A stretch of 64,000 nucleotides of DNA from Lysinibacillus sp. 2017 (GTDB lineage: Bacteria > Bacillota > Bacilli > Bacillales_A > Planococcaceae): positions 544,001-608,000 of the forward strand of contig NZ_CP029002.1 in NCBI RefSeq assembly GCF_003073375.1. Direction: 5' to 3'. This document shows positions 36,632-44,838 of this stretch, one piece after another. The position numbers were made by a program, and so were the translations under genes. The notes under the pieces are model-generated. The model saw only the letters and a program-made list of their open reading frames with translations, ran no database searches and was not told the origin of the DNA. Within the stretch, counting starts at the first letter, position 1, and each line of letters begins with the position of its first letter.

Positions 36632-38686
36632 CTACCTCATATTTCCAATAATAGACGAGCGATTATCCTGCATTTTTTTAACGAAATTTGTCATTACATC
36701 AAATGCTTCATTTCGTTTGTTCGATAAAGATTGTAAACGTAGCATGTCCATTTGCTGTGAATTTGCTAATCCGTCAATTTGAGATTTTATGTTTTCAATT
36801 AGTTTATCTAAATCAGCTTTCTGCATTTCTTGGCTAATTGAGTAGCTAGCCCCGATTTCCTGTAATCTATTCTGTAGTAAATTCAATTCATCATCTGTTA
36901 AGGTAATACCTCCATCTGAATCATTTAATTCACCTTTAGCTTGAATAGTTCGAACAGCTGAAAGTAAATTATTCAGTTTCGAAACTTGATCATTTTTAGC
37001 TTGTACTGCGCTTATCTGATCTTGAAGCTGACTTTCTAGTAATGATGCACGCTGACCTTGTACGGCCATTAAAGCAGTTTCTATATCCATACTTTGTAAA
37101 TTACTCATACTTATACCTGATGTATTCAGTGAGTTTATACTATTCGTAGCTAAAGTTTCTTTTGATTTGATTGTTGTTGGAGCAATCGCTGCTGTCGTTG
37201 CTACAGAGTATTGGCTAATACCATTTGCTTGAGCTGAATTTTCGTTGGAACCAATTGTTCGCAGTGCATCGTAACGTAATGCGTTATTATAAATTGTTAC
37301 CGATTCTCCTATGGTAATAGCGGCCTTCGGATTGTCTGGTAGTTTATCGATTAATTTGTAGTCAAGAGCTAGTTGAAGTGGATTGTACCCATTAGCCGAT
37401 CCTTGTTCTAAACCTAATGAACGTAGAATCATGACGATAAAGTCTGTATATTTCATATCTTCTTTTCTATTTAATTTTCCATCAGTTGTTCCTTTAACAA
37501 TGCCATATAAGAGTAGAGCCTTTTCACTTTCAGTCAGTGCATTTGCATCTTTAAAGGATGGGATTTCAATAGGTCCAATTGCAAATTTCCCCGATTGAGA
37601 GGCAGAGAATTCGATATAATTTTCGGGTTGTAGATTATTTGAGCTATCAAACGCTAGTGAAACTTTCTGATTAGATGCTAAATCATTTGAAAATGGAAGC
37701 GTTGGAACACCAACGGGAACCCAGCTATTTAAGAAATCATCGAAGCGACGAATGCCCAGATTATTTAAATTAGCCAAATTCGGAATCGGAATTCGAACCC
37801 CAAAGTTTGTTAGAGGATTCAGTGGTAGATTAGTATTCGTATCGTTAAATAGTAAATTTACTTTAATATCTACTAGATTTATCAAACCGCTTGTATTGAA
37901 AGGAATATTGAAACCACTTCTATTTAGCAATAGCGCAAGTCCCGCTTCGTCATTGCTTGATGAAGAACTATTGAATTCAATATTCAACGAACTATCAGGT
38001 GGGGTATTCAAATTATTTACCATAAAGTTAACTTCTCCATGATTTGAGCTGAATTTTAACGTTAAACCTGGATGAGATTTCTTTAACTCGCTTAATATAG
38101 AGTTATTCATTTCAAGGTTAAAGCCACTGCCAATGTTAGATTCTAACGGTACATGAAATTCAATTGTTTGACGTGTCCCCTCTACATAAACTGAATCTAA
38201 ATAGTTTACTAAATCATTTAAAATAGTGTCGGGAATCACAAAACGGCCCGCTTCATTAGGAGCTCCAATAGATGGATCAAAGCTAATTGTTATGCCATCA
38301 GGTCTAGCTGAATCAATAGTAATCCCATCAGGTAAAGTTGGTAAAGGCATTTCTGAATTTCCCTCATCTGCTGGTTCAGTAAGGGCTGGTGGTGTAGATG
38401 TATCTACCGCATCATCGTATGAGGAATCGTCGTTATCATCAGTGTCACCAGGAATGTCAGGGATTACTGGGTTACCAGTGTCACCAGGAATGTCAGGGAT
38501 TACTGGGTTACCAGTGTCACCAGGAATGTCAGGAATTACTGGGTTACCAGAGTCATCAACGTCAGGGTTTTCTATTGGGCTATCAGCATCATCCGCATAA
38601 ACAAAAACCCGTGGCTGCAGATTAATCGTACCAAACACTATAAGTAAAACTAAAAACTGCACAAAACTCTTTTTAATACGCTTCAT
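36632..38686 (-). CDS. Large exported surface protein with Pro-Gly-Asp repeats
   Basis: 684 aa from ATG 38686 (GAGGGAGATTTA ribosome site; an ATG six codons earlier lies within that site). Signal peptide about 1-31. Three 12-residue repeats (GNPVIPDIPGDT) occupy about 50-90, followed by a long beta-rich region (about 130-380) and an SLH-like stretch (ESEKALLLYGIVKGTTDGKL, about 380-470). The C-terminal coiled coil is rich in Gln/Leu (about 555-684). SLH signatures are weak, so anchoring is uncertain. No catalytic motif. Isolated between repeat A and a GC-rich element. Confidence 0.75.
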   Translation of the reverse strand: MKRIKKSFVQFLVLLIVFGTINLQPRVFVYADDADSPIENPDVDDSGNPVIPDIPGDTGNPVIPDIPGDTGNPVIPDIPGDTDDNDDSSYDDAVDTSTPPALTEPADEGNSEMPLPTLPDGITIDSARPDGITISFDPSIGAPNEAGRFVIPDTILNDLVNYLDSVYVEGTRQTIEFHVPLESNIGSGFNLEMNNSILSELKKSHPGLTLKFSSNHGEVNFMVNNLNTPPDSSLNIEFNSSSSSNDEAGLALLLNRSGFNIPFNTSGLINLVDIKVNLLFNDTNTNLPLNPLTNFGVRIPIPNLANLNNLGIRRFDDFLNSWVPVGVPTLPFSNDLASNQKVSLAFDSSNNLQPENYIEFSASQSGKFAIGPIEIPSFKDANALTESEKALLLYGIVKGTTDGKLNRKEDMKYTDFIVMILRSLGLEQGSANGYNPLQLALDYKLIDKLPDNPKAAITIGESVTIYNNALRYDALRTIGSNENSAQANGISQYSVATTAAIAPTTIKSKETLATNSINSLNTSGISMSNLQSMDIETALMAVQGQRASLLESQLQDQISAVQAKNDQVSKLNNLLSAVRTIQAKGELNDSDGGITLTDDELNLLQNRLQEIGASYSISQEMQKADLDKLIENIKSQIDGLANSQQMDMLRLQSLSNKRNEAFDVMTNFVKKMQDNRSSIIGNMR
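38440..38555 (-). repeat. 36-bp minisatellite, three copies
   Basis: Nearly identical 36-bp units encoding GNPVIPDIPGDT within the 36632 gene. Copy number is expected to vary between strains. Confidence 0.85.
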
Positions 38687-38830
38687 TAAATCTCCCTCTT
38701 TCATCAGAATTCTATATTTAATGAATAGTAACTTATAAAGGTTAAAAATAGGTTAAAAAATAAAAAATGTATATTTCTAGGTTCATCACCGTAACATGGG
38801 GTTGATTATTGTTTTATCAGTTTGTCTAGC

Positions 38831-38862
38831 TATTGGCGGCCTACGTGCGAGGCCCGCCAATA
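38831..38862. repeat. Palindrome TATTGGCGG / CCGCCAATA
   Basis: Arms pair through TATTGGCGG-CCT and AGG-CCCGCCAATA with one bulge. The GGCGGGC core recurs in inverted repeats at 58759 and 59203. Confidence 0.55.
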
Positions 38863-39121
38863 CAAAGTGTTGTACATTTTACTCAGTTAAATGCGTCTGA
38901 TAATGCCGCTTGCGCTATCGCGAGGCGGCGGGGATTGATCAAGTTTATCCTCTATTCTTAGGGGATATTGAATCCTATTTCATTAATGGAATGAAAGTGA
39001 ATGCCATGGTTTCATTTATGATGAACACTCTTTCATTTAAACTATTTTCACGTTTATAAAAGATACTTTATCGAATAAGCCTTATCTAAAACACCTTATT
39101 AGAAAAAATTTTTATTCCAAA

Positions 39122-39268
39122 ATAGAGTGCCGCGAAGCGCAGGGGGCGACCCCTTGGGGATTAAGCGTGCGCGGAATATCCACTTGTTGCTTGCCGCCGT
39201 AGAGGCAAGTAACAAGTTAGATGGAGCCACGCCCCCAGGAAAGCGTCCCCCGAAGCGTAGCAGAACGG
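39122..39268. ncRNA. GC-rich multi-stem element, candidate structured RNA or MITE
   Basis: Distal arms GGGGGCG (39142) and CGCCCCC (39230) enclose a 13-position stem CTTGTTGCTTGCC / GGCAAGTAACAAG (39183-39215, one mismatch), with further GAAGCG repeats on both sides. Its base composition contrasts sharply with the surrounding AT-rich DNA. There is no ORF. Confidence 0.4.
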
Positions 39269-39503
39269 ACTAGATTAAAAAGGAATCACTTTGAATCCTA
39301 AAATTATGTCATCCCCAACTTATGGTGATCAGCCTATTTCTAGTTAAATTCAAACAGTGGGTTTTTAGTAATCTATTTTGGTAATTCTACAATTTACCCC
39401 CCATTTTAATCTTAATTAATATAAGACATAGAGATTTTTTAATGCATTTAAAACTAATTAATGGTATAAAAGTAATTAAAAACTAAATCGTTGGAGGGGT
39501 CAT

Positions 39504-41120
39504 ATGAAAGTTCAGAATATTTTTCTGATGTTTTTAACTGTTTTGCTATTTACAGTCATGTTTACTTCGCAAGTACAGGCACAGGGAGACAAAAATGTCA
39601 TTGTTCAGTACAGCTCGCTTGAAGGGAAAAAGGTTGCACAAGCCGCTGCGACAGAAGTGCTAAGTGATTTAGAAAATGTACATATGCTATCAATAACAAT
39701 TTCAACAGAGCAGCTAGAGCAATTAAAGCAGCAGGAAGGAATCTCTTTAATAGAAGAAAATCAAACGTTTTCTATTCAATCGCATGCCTTATTTAAAGTG
39801 GCAACGGATGATACAACTGAAAAGGATCGTTGGAACTTAAAGGCGGTCAATGCGAATAAAGCTTGGGAAGATGGATTTACTGGCAAAGGAATTAAAATAG
39901 CCATTATCGATTCAGGGGTAGCAATGCATTCCGATTTGAAAATTACAGAAGGCGTTTCGTTTGTCGGAAATAGTTTTACAGACGGTCACGGCCACGGCAC
40001 ACATATTGCAGGGATTATTGCTGCACAGCATAACGGTTTTGGCGTTGCCGGTATTGCGCCAAATGCAGAGATTTATGCAGTAAAGGCGATTGAAGATGAC
40101 GGTTTAGGCGACGTTAATACGATTATTCAAGCGATCGATTGGTCCATTCAAAATGGCATGGATTTAATTAATTTGAGCTTCGGAGATTTAGAGACTAGTG
40201 ATGCGCTACATGAGGCCATCAAAAAAGCAAAACAAGCGGGCATTTTGGTCATTGCTGCAAGTGGTAATGAAGGAAATGTGCAGGGGACAGGCAATACGAT
40301 GATTTATCCAGCACGTCATGAAGAAGCAATTGCTGTTTCTTCGGTCAATAAAAATTTACAACGCTCAAGTTTTAGTAGTACAGGTGCTACCAACGATTTC
40401 GCAGCACCAGGTGAAGAAATTTATAGTACGTATTTAAATGGGCAATATGCCACTTATCAAGGGACATCACTAGCAGCACCACATATCGTCGGGTTATTTG
40501 CATTATTAATGGAGCAATTTCCGTATTTCAATGCAGATGAGCTTTATGCAGCGATGAAGTTATACACAGAAGACTTAGGCACACCCGGTTTTGATGAATG
40601 GTACGGCTTTGGTTTACCAAAATATCAAAACGGTGAGCAGACTACGAAGCTTACGGCACAAAACGAAGCCAAAAAACAAGCAGTGCAAGAAGAAGTACAG
40701 GCATTTATTAAAAAGCCAGTTGCTGCTAACTACACAACTATTATGGAAAAACTAAATCATATCCGAGCGACTGAATTTAAGCAAGTACAGCTAAGTGAAA
40801 TTGACAAGGTGACGGCTATTTTAAGTAAAAATGTAGAGAAGGTTATCGTAACTTTTGAACGCAAGCCAACGAAAATCAGTTACATGAAAGCAAGTGAAGC
40901 ACTGCAAACACTACCGGCAATTGCAGCAAAAACAAAGTTAGAGGAACGAGTATATACAGCGCTTCAAGAACTAGCTAAACCAGCAACTGTAAAACTGGAA
41001 CGTTACGAAAAAAATCCAACAAAGAACTATCAAACACAAGCAAAAGCAGCGATTAATCAGTTGCCAAATTCACCATTGAAATCGGAATTATTAGCACGAT
41101 TAGCTCAAGTAGGTAGATAA
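39504..41120 (+). CDS. Subtilisin-like serine protease (S8), secreted
   Basis: 538 aa; TTGGAGGGG precedes the ATG. Signal peptide about 1-27, a short I9-like propeptide (about 30-95), then a subtilase domain with the full triad: Asp136 (IAIIDSGV), His164 (GHGTHIAG) and Ser322 (GTSLAAPH), with oxyanion Asn in ASGNEGN. The C-terminal ~150 residues form a helical repeat region (VTFERKPTKISYMKASEAL / VKLERYEKNPTKNYQTQAKA) lacking SLH motifs. Likely an extracellular or wall-associated protease; a role in processing S-layer proteins is inferred from context only. Confidence 0.9.
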   Translation: MKVQNIFLMFLTVLLFTVMFTSQVQAQGDKNVIVQYSSLEGKKVAQAAATEVLSDLENVHMLSITISTEQLEQLKQQEGISLIEENQTFSIQSHALFKVATDDTTEKDRWNLKAVNANKAWEDGFTGKGIKIAIIDSGVAMHSDLKITEGVSFVGNSFTDGHGHGTHIAGIIAAQHNGFGVAGIAPNAEIYAVKAIEDDGLGDVNTIIQAIDWSIQNGMDLINLSFGDLETSDALHEAIKKAKQAGILVIAASGNEGNVQGTGNTMIYPARHEEAIAVSSVNKNLQRSSFSSTGATNDFAAPGEEIYSTYLNGQYATYQGTSLAAPHIVGLFALLMEQFPYFNADELYAAMKLYTEDLGTPGFDEWYGFGLPKYQNGEQTTKLTAQNEAKKQAVQEEVQAFIKKPVAANYTTIMEKLNHIRATEFKQVQLSEIDKVTAILSKNVEKVIVTFERKPTKISYMKASEALQTLPAIAAKTKLEERVYTALQELAKPATVKLERYEKNPTKNYQTQAKAAINQLPNSPLKSELLARLAQVGR

Positions 41121-41150
41121 AAATACGTATAGTGAGTTGAAATACTCTAA

Positions 41151-41187
41151 AGTTTCATATGAGAGCAATCTTGTATGGGACTTTTTT
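41151..41187 (+). terminator. Intrinsic terminator after protease gene
   Basis: AGTTTCATATGAGA-GCAA-TCTTGTATGGGACT followed by TTTTT; GCAA-loop type. Confidence 0.8.
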
Positions 41188-41267
41188 ATGTTGAAGTATT
41201 TCATTATCTGGAATTAATCTGGAAATCCTTTATAATAAATAAGAACTAAATTAAAAGGAGTGTCAAA

Positions 41268-42386
41268 ATGTTTAAGAAATGTTTATCCGTATTATTGTTC
41301 GTACTATTAATAAGTGTGACAGCACCCGTGCTCAAAACCGAAGCCAGCTCATACGGCGTAGTTGAAAACGGTACAAATCGCACACTTGTCCCGTTACGTA
41401 TGGTAGCTGAGACTTTTTCAGTACCTGTTGAGTGGGATAATGTAAGTAAAACCGTAACGATCGACAAAAAATATAAGCTGACGATGGGCAGTAAGATGAT
41501 TAAGGACGGCGCTACAGTCATTAAAAAAATGGATACACAGCCGAAAATGCTGCAAAACTCCGTATACGTGCCAGTTCGCGAAGTGGCTTACCTTTTTAAT
41601 GTTCCGATGAATTGGGATCAAGTGAAAAAAATGATTTCTTATCAAGTAGGGGCGCATACATATAAGGTTTCGGTGTATCCGGAAAGCACTATTAATAAGC
41701 CAAAAGTATCTGTGACGAAAAAGAGCATGAATGCAGGTGGGAAGAATATTTCGGTAAATGTTGTAAACGTCAATTTACTAGCACCGAATACGTCGCTACA
41801 CGTCGAACTTGCAAAAAATCAATTAGGTTCTGTTGCATCCCTTTCATCCATTGCAAAAGCACATAATGCAAAAGTTGCGATGAATGGGAATTACTTCGAT
41901 GCGTACTCAAATAATAGCTACCGCACCGTCTACAATGGACTTGTTATGAACGGGGAACGCGTAAAAGTGTTCGATGCGAAGTTTTCCGTTTTTTATGTAT
42001 TAAAAGATGGTGATGTCGGTATTTTACCAGGCGCGAAGTTTATGGAGCTATTTAATGAAGGAAATGTACAAGAGGCATTCCAAGTAGGGCCACGTTTAGT
42101 AACGAATAGTGCAGTTACAGTGGATCCAATTGCAGAAGGCTTTTCAAGTCATAAAATATTAAGTTCACCAGGTGCGAGAAGTGCGATTGGGATTTTACCA
42201 AATCGTCAGCTTGTATTTGTTACAACTTCTGGCGCAACAGTTCAACAGCTCGCATCTGTCCTAAAGCAAATGGGCGCGGTGGATGCGATGAACTCTGATG
42301 GCGGCGCTTCAAGTGGTCTTTTTGTAAATGGCAGCTACTTAACAACGCCGGGTCGCGATATTGCAGTCGCTTTATTAGTAAAATAG
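41268..42386 (+). CDS. Stalk-domain protein with phosphodiester glycosidase (NAGPA-like) domain
   Basis: 372 aa with AAAAGGAGTG before the ATG. Signal peptide about 1-26, a copper-amine-oxidase-N stalk domain (about 30-125: NRTLVPLRMVAETFSVPVEW and YVPVREVAYLFNVPMNWD), then a phosphodiester glycosidase domain (PF09992-type, about 160-372). It has the NGNYFDAY segment and the NSDGGASSGLFVNG signature. The family cleaves N-acetylglucosamine-1-phosphodiester linkages; here the substrate could be a wall glycopolymer. A second NAGPA-like protein, SLH-anchored, is at 55418. Confidence 0.87.
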   Translation: MFKKCLSVLLFVLLISVTAPVLKTEASSYGVVENGTNRTLVPLRMVAETFSVPVEWDNVSKTVTIDKKYKLTMGSKMIKDGATVIKKMDTQPKMLQNSVYVPVREVAYLFNVPMNWDQVKKMISYQVGAHTYKVSVYPESTINKPKVSVTKKSMNAGGKNISVNVVNVNLLAPNTSLHVELAKNQLGSVASLSSIAKAHNAKVAMNGNYFDAYSNNSYRTVYNGLVMNGERVKVFDAKFSVFYVLKDGDVGILPGAKFMELFNEGNVQEAFQVGPRLVTNSAVTVDPIAEGFSSHKILSSPGARSAIGILPNRQLVFVTTSGATVQQLASVLKQMGAVDAMNSDGGASSGLFVNGSYLTTPGRDIAVALLVK

Positions 42387-42484
42387 TTGGATTCAAAAAT
42401 TTCACACTTATTTGACTCAGCTTCCCAAACAGCTCTTTGAATTTGTTAATATGAAGGTAAGTATTAATTGAGATGAGGAAGCAT

Positions 42485-44290
42485 ATGAGAATTTTAAAAA
42501 CGATCATTGGGCTTGTGCTGCTCATGGCACTATTACCAACGTTTCATGGAGCAGCAGAGGAGCAAGACAATCAGCAATATATAGTTACATCACAGGACGG
42601 GGCAAAGATGACGGCCAGCGCGGATGCGAACGGTATGGTTGTCGCCAAGCTAAAAAAAGGTGCCCGCGTTCAATTTGTTCGCCAACAGGATAATTGGGTG
42701 AAGGTCGATTATAACGGGCGCCTTGGCTGGATCAGTAGTGAATTAATCGGACCATTTACAAAGGAATTGCTACCCGTTTATTCGAGCTATTATAAGCTAT
42801 TGCAAAATACTGACCATATTATTTATGCATTAGTTTCAGACTTAACGCAGGACGGTGTGGAGGATTTATATATGATTCTCGATTCAAATCCCGAAAAGGG
42901 ACAGTATCAGGAATTCATATACAGTGGCGATCAAATCATATATCAAAAAAATAATACAAGTGGTTTGACGGTATTAAAAAATTCGACCGACTACATAGCA
43001 TGGCATCATTCCCAAACCAATTCCGATAAAAAGTACAAGCTTTCCGAGCTCAATGGGCAGGCGAAGACCGATTATTATGAAGCAAGTGAGGGCAAAGGTA
43101 GCTACGAAATTACCACAAATGCCTATTTGAAATCGTATTTAACCTTGCAATCTGGTAATGGATCTATAAGTGAGGAAACATTGATGCAAGAGCAAGTGGC
43201 GTCAAAAGACTTTTACGGAGCTGAAAAGAAAAACGACTATGAGGAATCCATTTATTTAGAAAATTTCTCACTATCCAAAGCTGGTAAAGCGCAAAATATA
43301 GCAGAGCGTGACTTTAATGAGTTGTTTGCTTCCTATGAAAAGTCGAAAATCGTAAAGGTTATTTACGAGGATGATTATAATTCTGCCGCATTGTCAGACC
43401 GCTTTTCATTTGATTTAGAACGTGTCAAAAAAGAGCTACTCGATTTAGCCACAGCCACAATGCCGACGAAGCAAATTGATTGGGACGCGTCGGAGAAGGA
43501 AGTATTACAAGAAAAGCTCGCACAATCCGTTGTGTTAGAAATACCATTTAATGAAGGTGTCTCTAAAAATGCAACGACCTATTTTAAAATGGTCGAGCAG
43601 GGAATTCTACGACAAAATTTACCTGGCTATGATTCTATTAGCTTTGGTATTGTCTCGAGTGACTTAGAAACGACATATAACCGATCTGCAGTCGATGCGC
43701 TTATTTATGATTTTTTCGGCATAAAAATGAATAGTGAACAATTCAATAATTTAGCGAATGATGAAGGCTATTCAGTAGATGATGAAAAGTACTATTCTAT
43801 TATAAAAGAACAGCCAGAAGTTGAAACGTATACATACCGTCAGTTGCTAGGGATTGAAACATTTGAAAGCAATTACGTGGCACTGAAATTCACTGATTAT
43901 GAAATGCCACAAGAAGTAAAAATTTCAAATGCAAATGAAAGTGCCATACTTGCTGGGACGAAGCAGGATAGTGGCTATGTAATTTTCAAACGCCTACCTT
44001 TTAAATCAGGAGTGAAATGGGCATACATCGATACAGTGGAACAGTTGGATTATTTAGACACCAATCAATACGCTACATATGAAAACTCACTAGATGGCAT
44101 TCAAAAATTAATTGGCGAACATAAAATAGATCCAACAGAAGAAGTTAATGGAGTAGAGGAAGAATCCGAACCCGTTCAACAACCTATCACACCAAAAGAA
44201 CAATCCAACACTTGGGTTATCTTTTTAGCAGTAGGCATATTAATTGCGTCCTCTATCGCCGTGTATCGTAAAAAGTTCGCCGGACGCTAA
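42485..44290 (+). CDS. Exported SH3-domain protein with C-terminal membrane anchor
   Basis: 601 aa from ATG 42485 (GAGGAAGC upstream; an ATG four codons earlier overlaps that site). Signal peptide about 1-24, a bacterial SH3 domain (about 30-90: AKLKKGARVQFVRQQDNWVK, then GRLGWIS), a long unrecognised extracellular region, and a single transmembrane helix near the end (WVIFLAVGILIASSIAVYRK). SH3b domains usually bind cell-wall material. No enzyme motif. Confidence 0.78.
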   Translation: MRILKTIIGLVLLMALLPTFHGAAEEQDNQQYIVTSQDGAKMTASADANGMVVAKLKKGARVQFVRQQDNWVKVDYNGRLGWISSELIGPFTKELLPVYSSYYKLLQNTDHIIYALVSDLTQDGVEDLYMILDSNPEKGQYQEFIYSGDQIIYQKNNTSGLTVLKNSTDYIAWHHSQTNSDKKYKLSELNGQAKTDYYEASEGKGSYEITTNAYLKSYLTLQSGNGSISEETLMQEQVASKDFYGAEKKNDYEESIYLENFSLSKAGKAQNIAERDFNELFASYEKSKIVKVIYEDDYNSAALSDRFSFDLERVKKELLDLATATMPTKQIDWDASEKEVLQEKLAQSVVLEIPFNEGVSKNATTYFKMVEQGILRQNLPGYDSISFGIVSSDLETTYNRSAVDALIYDFFGIKMNSEQFNNLANDEGYSVDDEKYYSIIKEQPEVETYTYRQLLGIETFESNYVALKFTDYEMPQEVKISNANESAILAGTKQDSGYVIFKRLPFKSGVKWAYIDTVEQLDYLDTNQYATYENSLDGIQKLIGEHKIDPTEEVNGVEEESEPVQQPITPKEQSNTWVIFLAVGILIASSIAVYRKKFAGR

Positions 44291-44661
44291 GAATAAATAA
44301 TGAAAAATTTTACATTAGAAACAATAATAAGATATATCATTAGAAACATGCAATCCTTCCAACTATCGAAGGACTTGCATGTTTTTTGTTTGAGTTTTAA
44401 TAAATATAATAATTTATTTATCAAAAGTATTTAAATAGAAGAAACTCAAAAAAAGTTTTAGTAAAAATTCAATTTTTTATACTTTTGAGTATTTTTTATG
44501 TATAATAAGAATTTGATGTATAATTTACAATAAATATATGTAATTACCTAATAGATTTATAAAATGTATTAAATTCCCTTCTATTATAATATAAATATTG
44601 CGAATTGTAATCGTTTATTAATAAAAATGTAACAATAAACGTTAAATATCGTAAAAATGTA
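44291..44661. other. AT-rich region upstream of S-layer gene A
   Basis: Contains the terminator of the SH3 gene (44346-44387) and very AT-rich DNA. No gene was found. Confidence 0.6.
44346..44387 (+). terminator. Intrinsic terminator after SH3-domain gene
   Basis: ACATGCAATCCTTC and GAAGGACTTGCATGT pair with a one-base asymmetry, followed by TTTTTT. Confidence 0.8.
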
Positions 44662-44838
44662 TGATATAATCAAATGGAATTATTTATCTGGGTTTCTAGT
44701 AGATATGTAATTCGGGATAAAAGCTGCAAAATTCTTTAGAAGTACATATAAAGGAAAATTAAGCTAAGTCTCAGGAAATAATGTTATGTAGGAATCAACG
44801 TGTTTTTACATCGCAATTGTCTTAGGAGGATATTAATA
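44662..44838 (+). promoter_or_regulatory. Extended -10 promoter and conserved leader of S-layer gene A
   Basis: TGATATAAT (44662-44670) is an extended -10 box. The following ~170-nt leader is about 94% identical to that of S-layer gene B (50129-50306), whereas DNA upstream of the -10 is unrelated. An ATGTA...TACAT hairpin precedes TTAGGAGG. Confidence 0.7.

Larger units (their letters stand above)
38687..39503. other. Gene-free region with GC-rich hairpins
   Basis: 817 bp without a gene. It contains a TATTGGCGG...CCGCCAATA inverted repeat (38831-38862), a GCCGC...GCGGC hairpin (38905-38929), a GC-rich multi-stem element (39122-39268) and AT-rich promoter DNA for the protease gene. Confidence 0.55.

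Noticed and set aside
44671-44838. S-layer leader as a known riboswitch (c-di-GMP, SAM, T-box)
   Set aside because: No conserved core of those classes is visible; the similarity is between two paralogous leaders only.
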